NCBI GenBank assembly: GCA_015852425.1
Contig: JAAAIG010000931.1
Coordinates: forward strand, 1 to 14,469
Origin: Gryganskiella cystojenkinii
Lineage: Eukaryota > Mortierellomycota > Mortierellomycetes > Mortierellales > Mortierellaceae
Length of the DNA: 14,469 bases
Direction of reading: 5' to 3'
A model generated the notes under the pieces. It saw only the letters and a program-made list of their open reading frames with translations. It was not told the origin of the DNA and did not search any database. A program made the position numbers and the translations under genes. Below, in pieces: positions 8,598 to 14,469 of the stretch (positions are counted from its first letter, which is position 1; each line of letters opens with the position of its first letter).

Positions 8598-10274
8598 TCA
8601 GAACTCGTCAGCCTTGGGACATCGCACGTCCGCATTTCTGAACATCGCATCCAAACGCTCCGCTTCCTCTGGGTTGCCACAGTAAGAGCAACCCTGTTTT
8701 TCCTCCAGCAGAGGCCAATGTTTCAGCATCCATCGCACATCTTCCTCGTCCAGTTTCTGGACCGTGATTTCGAATCCGATCCATCTGATCCGTTTCAAGT
8801 CTCTTAATCGATCCAACCCACGGGCGACCCGAAGTTCCAGTGACTCCATCTCTTCACGATAATAACTGTGACCGATATTCAACTTTTCCAAGTTCTTGAA
8901 GGCCGCGATCCGGTCCAAGACCTGATCCCGTTGGTCCTGAACTGAAATCTCCACTGCTCGCTGCCGTCTGTTATAAATCGGTCCTCGATCCAGTTGCGCT
9001 TCCAACTCAAAATAGAGCTCGAATTCCTTCATGTTCTTGCAGACCCAGGGCCGAGGGTCATTTAGAATATTCTCAAACGACAACCTCAGCGCCACAAACC
9101 GCTCCAGGTTCGGTAAAAGGCAGAGCGCCGTCTGGACATGAGGGCCGAAATCTCTCGAGACAAATTCTCGGAGCGTCAAGAGATGGTCCGGTCGGATTTT
9201 GCCAATCTTGGACCAATCCGGGTCCCAACAGCAACCTAGCCAGCATCGATACAGGTTCAGGGACTCGAGTTTCTTGACCGAGATGATCATGGCCACGATG
9301 GAACTTCTATACGAGGTGTTGTCCCTGAGCTGGGAGTCCAGCGTCAGTTTTGTTAAGCGCGGGCAAATCTCGGGTCTGGCCAGGCAGCGTGCCACGGTAT
9401 CAATTTCAGGACTGTATGGGTGTAACCAAGCAAAGGATTCGAGTTCCGGACAGAGTTCCAACATTCGGATCACAAGCTCGGTCTTCATCCCAACAACTCG
9501 TAACTGGAGGGATTTGATCTTGGTCGGCTGGATCCAAGCCGCGTTCAGAGCTTCAATTCGGATTCTTTCCGCAAGACTGACATACCAGAGATTGAGGTCC
9601 TCGAGTTTGGACCACATCGGACAACAGGCTTCGAAGTCCTGCACGGAGAGGTGACCTTCTTCGATACGGAGCGATCGCAGGTTTTGCCATTTGTTGATGG
9701 AACGCCAGTATTGAGCCGTGTTCTTGTGTGCGCTTGGGAACCCAACGCGCAAATAAGAGATCTGACCGACGGTAGAGGTCGTGCTGCTGTCGTTGAGGCG
9801 ACGGTGTCGATTCAGGAAAGCATGAATGTCATCGTCGTCGTCATGTTCATAACCGTTTTCGCTGTTCTTTTCTTGACTGTGACTGACGTTGTTCTGGTTA
9901 AGCAGCTCGCTTGTATTTGTTTCCTCTTGGAAGAGCTGGATCTCGACACTAGTTAAAAAGTAGTCGGTCAAATTCGGTATCCAGACTGTGAACGAACGTA
10001 GGTTTGGAAAGGTCAAGAAGGGGAGGACGAATGATTGAAGGCAGAGCTGTAGATCGAGATCACGGATCACATGTGCGTTCCTGAGTATGACTTGGACATC
10101 GGGATCGTCGAGCGTGTCCTTGTACTCGAGTCCCGCGCTATAGTCGCGCCAGAGAAAGCTTTCAAAAGTCAAGCGCCAGGACTGAGAGACCCTTGCACAG
10201 ATGGATAGTGTGTGCTCGCTGAGGTATTGTGCTAAATGAACCCTGATCTCGGGCAAGTCCAATGGGTTGGACAT
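8598..10274 (-). CDS. F-box/leucine-rich repeat-like protein
   Basis: This is one uninterrupted exon encoding 558 residues from ATG 10274-10272. The N-terminus (residues about 4-46) is an F-box: P-L-D-L-P-E-I-R, then L-S-I-C-A-R-V-S-Q-S-W, then F-L-W-R-D. The body is a long series of leucine-rich, LRR-like segments (for example N-L-R-S-L-R-I, K-L-E-D-L-N-L-W, L-E-S-L-N-L-Y-R-C-W, L-E-K-L-N-I-G). An acidic and Asn/Ser-rich insert (about 115-170, with D-D-D-D-D) interrupts the early repeats. Near the C-terminus W-M-L-K-H-W-P-L-L-E is followed by a single C-x2-C. Proteins of this layout usually bind Skp1 through the F-box and a substrate through the repeats, as part of an SCF ubiquitin ligase. 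The target is unknown. F-box genes are strongly expanded in Mortierella-like fungi (family knowledge). The frame is intact and the codon use ordinary, so the gene is probably functional. Confidence 0.9.
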   Translation of the reverse strand: MSNPLDLPEIRVHLAQYLSEHTLSICARVSQSWRLTFESFLWRDYSAGLEYKDTLDDPDVQVILRNAHVIRDLDLQLCLQSFVLPFLTFPNLRSFTVWIPNLTDYFLTSVEIQLFQEETNTSELLNQNNVSHSQEKNSENGYEHDDDDDIHAFLNRHRRLNDSSTTSTVGQISYLRVGFPSAHKNTAQYWRSINKWQNLRSLRIEEGHLSVQDFEACCPMWSKLEDLNLWYVSLAERIRIEALNAAWIQPTKIKSLQLRVVGMKTELVIRMLELCPELESFAWLHPYSPEIDTVARCLARPEICPRLTKLTLDSQLRDNTSYRSSIVAMIISVKKLESLNLYRCWLGCCWDPDWSKIGKIRPDHLLTLREFVSRDFGPHVQTALCLLPNLERFVALRLSFENILNDPRPWVCKNMKEFELYFELEAQLDRGPIYNRRQRAVEISVQDQRDQVLDRIAAFKNLEKLNIGHSYYREEMESLELRVARGLDRLRDLKRIRWIGFEITVQKLDEEDVRWMLKHWPLLEEKQGCSYCGNPEEAERLDAMFRNADVRCPKADEF

Positions 10275-10713
10275 CTCGTAGGAGTGTAGGTAGAGGAATG
10301 GAATGGAATGGAGTGTCGTGAAGAGATGATTAGAATGAGATGAATGGTGAAAAAGATTTTCTCTTTTTGCAATGCAGGGACTGCGACATACCGCAGCATG
10401 CGTGAACCTTCATTTTTCGCGGCGCCTTTCTTTTTTTTTTTTTCTTTAAAGAAAACGAGTGCAGTTGATTGCAGTCCTAGACAGATTCGTGAAGAAACAT
10501 TCCCAGCTTTTGATGCACCGTGATAGGAGAATTAGAGATACAGAGAACAGGAAAAAAAACAGCGTAGAAAATCCAACATCTTTTCCCAAGCAACAGCACA
10601 ATAATTTTTTTGTCTTATTGTTTTTTTATTCATTGGGGGGTCCTGGACCGTGATATCCTGCACGATCCGACTGCACCCCCCAACGTCATATTTTCACTGT
10701 TTTTTTTTTCTTT
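10275..10713. other. Intergenic region: F-box promoter and kinase 3' end
   Basis: Both flanking genes are on the minus strand. This stretch therefore holds the 3' end of the kinase gene (high coordinates) and the promoter of the F-box gene (low coordinates). Directly before the F-box ATG the minus strand is C/T-rich, the usual fungal leader. A three-fold ggaat tandem (about 10290-10306 on the plus strand) and a 14-base T run (10431-10444 region) are present. No separate gene is seen. Confidence 0.55.
10625..10630 (-). terminator. Poly(A) signal for the PDK1-like kinase gene
   Basis: Read on the minus strand this is AATAAA, about 84 bases after the kinase stop codon at 10714-10716, inside an A-rich (minus strand) tract. 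Confidence 0.5.
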
Positions 10714-13700
10714 TTATGCCAACTTCCCGTTCTCTTCAGCTTCAACCTCCAGAACCCGACCAGTTTTCCCCTTTGAAGATGAGGTCTTTTTGTTCTTCTT
10801 GTCCTTGGATCCCTTCGAGATCTTGTTGAACCATCTCAAAACTGGGTTACTACTACGGCCCGATCCCGAGGTCTTGCTGTTTCCGTTTCCGTTGCTGTTG
10901 CCGTTCATCTTGGGGCTGGCAGGGTTGGATTTCGGTGTTGATGTTCCGTTTGTGTTGTTGTTATGGTGGCTGTCTTGACTGCTTGGGGTATGAGCACTTC
11001 CCCCATTGGACGTCATCGAGTCGCCATTGGTGCTCGAGGACATGGTCGTTCCGTTCGTGCCTCCAGCAGGGACGCCTGCATCCCCGTTATGATGGTATTG
11101 ATGATGGTCGTGGCTGTTGCCGTTGTGGTGAGCGTGATGATTGCTGGGTTCCCGGAACGGATCCACAACGTCCAAACTTTCGCCCAGAGCACCTATGTTG
11201 GCTAAACCACCACCAATCTGTTGCGGTACGGGATCTGGCGATGATGGTGATGATGATGCCGTGACTGCTTGTTGTTGTTGTTCAGTGGGTGGGATATACG
11301 GTTGCAATGTCGGTGCAGGTTGCTTCCAGAGCGTCGTCCACTCGATGCCCTCAAAGAAAGGATGTTGTTTCAACTGATCAATCTGGTTATTGGCACCTAG
11401 CCGTTCATTGGGATCGTGAATTAGCAGTTTCGAGACTAGATCCTGTGCCAAAGATGGGAACCCGAGTGGGAACGCGTACTCGAGCTTGACAATCTTTTGA
11501 AATGTCTGGTATTCGTTTGATCCTTTGAACGGTGGTCGTCCTGCGAGAAGTTGATAGATGATACATCCAAGAGCCCAGAGATCCGAACTAAAATTAAAAC
11601 CAAGAAAAGAATAACAAAGATGTTAGTCTAGTACAACTTACAGAGGCACTTCTTGCAGCCCGACGGAATCTTATTTCCTTACCTCTTGCATGCAGCCTTC
11701 TCGGTCAACAGCTCAGGAGAGACATATTCAGCAGTTCCAACAAAGGAGTTGGCACGGTCCGAGTTGGGTCCATCCTCTGTTGTCTCCAGCATTTTGGCAG
11801 TTCCAAAATCTGTCAGCTTGACGTACATCCTGTGATCCAGCAGAATGCTGCAAGATGACAATGAACAAAAGGAAAAAGCATGTCAGTATCACGATGTACA
11901 GCGCTGATAGTCGAACGAGTGAGTCCACGAGATCCTCCATGCCAAAAAAAAAAAAAAAACATCCAAACAACGTACTTTTCAGGCTTCAAGTCTCTATGAA
12001 TGACTCCTTGACTATGGATATATTCGACGGCTGTCAAAATTTGGGCGGCATAGAACCGTGTGCAGTTTTCATCAAACGAGCCCAACTATTGATCGAAAAC
12101 AAGGGAAGAACATGTCAGTTGTGTCATGTTTTTATCTGACATCTAGTCCGGCGTAGTTTTCGTATTTCGTCGCCGTTCCTTGCGCTTGCTATATAGCTTA
12201 CCTTCTTGATAAAGGTCAATAGCTCTCCGTTTTGACAAAGCTCCAGAACGTAGTCTAAAAAGGATTTGAAAAAAGAACAGTTAGAGCCAGTGAGCCAAAA
12301 AGGGACTTCCTATCAACGTTTGTGAAACGCAGCCTGCATAGAGGAAAAGAATAAAAAAGAAAACGCAAAGAAAGAATAGCTTGCCGCCTCTGCAAATATG
12401 ATCCCAACGATTGCCGATAAATGAAAAAAGAAATTGTAGTGCCGAAGTGTTTTGGAGTTCAAAAAAAGAAACGTCCTAGGATCCTGTTGATCTGCCTCCT
12501 GGTCGCAGTAAAGATTTACGCGTGAGCGCGCGAACCTACACGAGTTCCTTTTTTTGTTTGCTCAGAATCTCCTGATTCCTGCCTCCTCTTGGTCAATTTC
12601 CTTGTGTTTTTCTCTTTCTCTCCCTCCTTTTTTTTGTCTAATCAAGGGATCGAGGGAAATCGATCCTCGATCCGATTGATTCTTTCTTGGTAATTTACAT
12701 GTTCATAGATCTCCTGCATCCCTTTTTTCTTTAGCAAGTTGATTTCATGGTGTTGTGGCTCCTTGTCGACAAAACAAACGGCCAGTCGCATGCATCTCTG
12801 TTTGCTAAGCCGAGTGAATCCTTGTTGAGGTCAAACTCCTCGAAATCCGTTGAAATTTTGTTCCTGTCAAAGGTCCCTGCTTTTTTTTTTCTTCACTTTC
12901 TTCCCGAGGCCACATCACTTTCGATGAGTGGTCCTCGACGATTCGCATTCCTTTGATCTTTTGATAGAGGTAGTGGCCCTCCCTTTTTTTGTCGGGGAAT
13001 GTTACTGCCTTCAGCCTCGATGATGCCTCTCATCCAATCCTGAGTCGAGACCTCGTCTCTTCCTGTTATGCATGCAAAAGAAAAAAAAATGCGCTTGCAC
13101 GAGAAATGACTGACGTGCTGCTGTATGGTTTTTCGGCATGATCCCGAAACTCTCCACGTTATTGCCTCATTACCAGATTACCTGACACAATAGGATGATG
13201 CTTGATTCAAATGTGGTGGTGCAATGATATAAAGAATTTTTCAAAAGTCCTCCTGCTGATAATGATCCAGAAAGCAAAAAAAAAAAAAAAAAATGGCGGC
13301 GAGAAACAAAAATAAAGAGAAAAGAGCTTTTCCACTTGAAACAGAAAAACACGGCGTTTCTCGTTCAAGGGGGGCAAAAAAAAATAAAAAAAGTCCAGAA
13401 AAAAGGGTTCTTGTTGCTTACATAGGCTGGAACTGTCCTGAAAAGTTGAATAGAGCTTGACGACACCGGGGTGATCCAACTTGTAGAGCGTGTCCTTTTC
13501 AATGTTGACGTATTTAACCTTCTTCTCACGGATGATGTGTCGCTTATCCAGGACTTTGATCGCATAGTCCCGCCTGTTGGACAGATCGACAGCTGCAACA
13601 ACCTATTTTATTCGAAAAAGCGATCGATTGTGCAAGTGCGTGTGAGAATCGCTCGGATGACTTTGGTGGTGATCTACCTCCTTTTTTATGATCCGATTCA

Positions 13701-14469
13701 GTGGCAAAAAAAAAAAAAAAAAGGCATATTATAAAAAAAAATAAAGTACAGCAAATGCTGTCTCGAAGTGAAGAGAACGGCTGTTCGAAGAAAGGCAGGA
13801 GAATACGCAATGGGGTCTCGACCCAAACAAAGAAAAGACAAGAGAATACATAGAGCCAAGAGAAAAGAAAACGCCCAACATTCTTTTAGCAGAGGCCGTT
13901 GTGAAAGCGCTACGAACGTGGGACACATTGCGAATATGACGAGAAAGAAAGAAACCAAGGGACACAAAGAAAAGGAGGATGAAAGAGCGCATTGAGAGCC
14001 TGACATGTCAGAAAGCCCTCGCTCAAAAAAAAAAAATCTTTAAAAAAGAACATTTCCCAGCGTTTGTGCGAACAACACCATCGCAGAGAGTGGAGGGAAA
14101 CGGGTTCCTGTTCCGTGGTTTGCCACCGATTTTTTTGACGTTCCCTTAATTTTTCATGAAAGAGGTCGAAATAGAGTAGAAAAAAAAAGTCTCCGAGACA
14201 AGGACACCAGCATGGTTTGGAATCCACCTGAAAGACACTCTGAACAAAGAAAAAAAAAATGTCGAGGAAAGGAAAGAGCAAAAGACAGGGCTATTATGCT
14301 TACAGTCGAGTACGATCCCTCGCCAAGGGTCCTGCCAAGTTTGTAGTCTGCCAGAGTGCGTTTACGGACAGGGATCGTGGTGGTGGATGCTGTCGAGGAG
14401 ATGATGCTGGTGAGATTAGTGCTGTCTGTGGAAACCGAGGGCGTGATGGAAAGCAAAGCGGCAGGCTGA
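10714..14469 (-). CDS. PDK1/Pkh-type 3-phosphoinositide-dependent kinase, 5' end cut by window edge
   Basis: Six exons were resolved on the minus strand: >14469-14304, 13602-13422, 12254-12202, 12085-11976, 11847-11683 and 11587-10714. All introns are GT-AG and in phase, giving 515 residues in the window. The frame is open to the right edge and no ATG is seen, so the N-terminus is missing (a TTG at 14456 is not a credible start). The kinase domain spans about residues 42-324: G-E-G-S-Y-S-T loop, A-I-K lysine 71, helix-C glutamate 90, H-R-D-L-K-P-E-N with D165, D-F-G with D183, and the activation segment [14 protein letters not shown] with S204. That segment, plus [11 protein letters not shown], is diagnostic of PDK1, the master kinase that phosphorylates the activation loop of other AGC kinases (Akt/Ypk, S6K/Sch9, PKC families). 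Fungal Pkh kinases act at the plasma membrane in cell-wall and sphingolipid signalling. The tail (about 325-515) is His/Asn/Ser/Gly-rich and ends in a polybasic segment. No PH domain is present. Confidence 0.93.
12255..13421 (-). other. Unusually long intron 2 of the PDK1-like gene (1167 bp)
   Basis: The donor gtaagc follows Ser-Ser-Leu at 13421, and the acceptor tttttag ends at 12255. Joining the two exons restores the family sequence S-S-L-Y-Y-V-L-E-L-C without a gap, so nothing coding is required from within. The intron contains a poly-A run on the plus strand (13276-13293, 18 bases), a 9-bp perfect inverted repeat (12647-12655 with 12665-12673) and a 46-codon minus-strand frame from ATG 13033 to TGA 12893. 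No recognised RNA or gene was found inside. Confidence 0.85.
12647..12673. repeat. 9-bp perfect inverted repeat inside intron 2
   Basis: GGATCGAGG at 12647-12655 pairs with CCTCGATCC at 12665-12673 across a nine-base loop. It is the clearest hairpin in the long intron. It could be a structural element of the pre-mRNA or a chance palindrome. Confidence 0.45.
13603..14303 (-). other. Long intron 1 of the PDK1-like gene (701 bp)
   Basis: It splits the glycine loop: exon 1 ends S-Y-S-T and exon 2 starts V-V-A-A-V-D-L, matching the uninterrupted PDK1 family alignment. It carries a 17-base A run on the plus strand (13706-13722) and several shorter ones. A second possible acceptor (ctttcag before GTGGATTCC, near 14229) is in the same phase. 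Using it would replace the conserved second strand of the loop with a Cys-rich, unrelated sequence, so it was not used. Confidence 0.8.

Noticed and set aside
9199..9654. 151-codon plus-strand open frame
   Set aside because: It is fully antisense to the intact 558-residue F-box gene and shows no domain. It is a shadow frame.
10610..11489. Several plus-strand open frames of 66-122 codons
   Set aside because: They are complementary to the last exon of the kinase gene, including its low-complexity tail.
13706..13722. Poly-A run as the tail of a retrotransposed copy
   Set aside because: It lies inside an intron without an adjacent coding copy or target duplication, and similar runs occur in other introns of the same gene.
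14000..14235. Extra kinase exon starting after ctttcag near 14229
   Set aside because: It would insert an unrelated Cys-rich sequence into the conserved glycine loop. Joining 14304 directly to 13602 reproduces the family sequence exactly.
14454..14456. Possible start codon of the kinase at TTG
   Set aside because: TTG is not a credible initiator for a nuclear fungal gene, and the frame stays open upstream to the window edge. The gene is treated as 5'-truncated by the window.

Overview
The window looks like a stretch of an early-diverging filamentous fungus. The best guess is Mortierellomycotina (Mortierella and relatives). That placement is an inference from the F-box style (N-P-L-x-L-P-E-I start, leucine-rich body, W-M-L-x-H-W-P near the C-terminus), short GT-AG introns, pyrimidine-rich leaders and coding GC near 50 percent. 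No rRNA, tRNA, CRISPR array or prokaryotic operon structure was seen.

Three loci are intact as far as the window reaches. (1) A secreted M28 aminopeptidase on the plus strand (2148-3997) has six exons, and all five zinc ligands and both catalytic-region cysteines are present. (2) A single-exon 558-aa F-box/leucine-rich protein lies on the minus strand (8598-10274). (3) A PDK1/Pkh-type master AGC kinase lies on the minus strand (10714 to beyond the right edge). Six exons were resolved by hand, and the N-terminus is cut off by the window end. The kinase lacks a PH domain and ends in a low-complexity His/Asn/Ser tail and a polybasic terminus.

The rest is mostly decayed coding sequence. 650-1857 is an F-box gene with a cysteine-rich C-terminus, broken by two frameshifts and four in-frame stops. 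4205-4890, 6066-6954 and 6991-8513 hold three further blocks. In each, long coding-like reading frames are interrupted by stops and frame changes. Their families were not recognised. They sit between the aminopeptidase and the F-box gene and give the middle of the window the look of a gene graveyard. About 1.2 kb (4891-6065) shows nothing recognisable.

Functionally the intact genes are independent: extracellular peptide breakdown, probable SCF-ubiquitin substrate selection, and growth/stress kinase signalling. They do not form a cluster. The most interesting points are the two very long introns in the 5' half of the PDK1 gene (701 and 1167 bp, against 95-158 bp for every other intron in the window), its PH-less polybasic tail, and the run of decayed genes.
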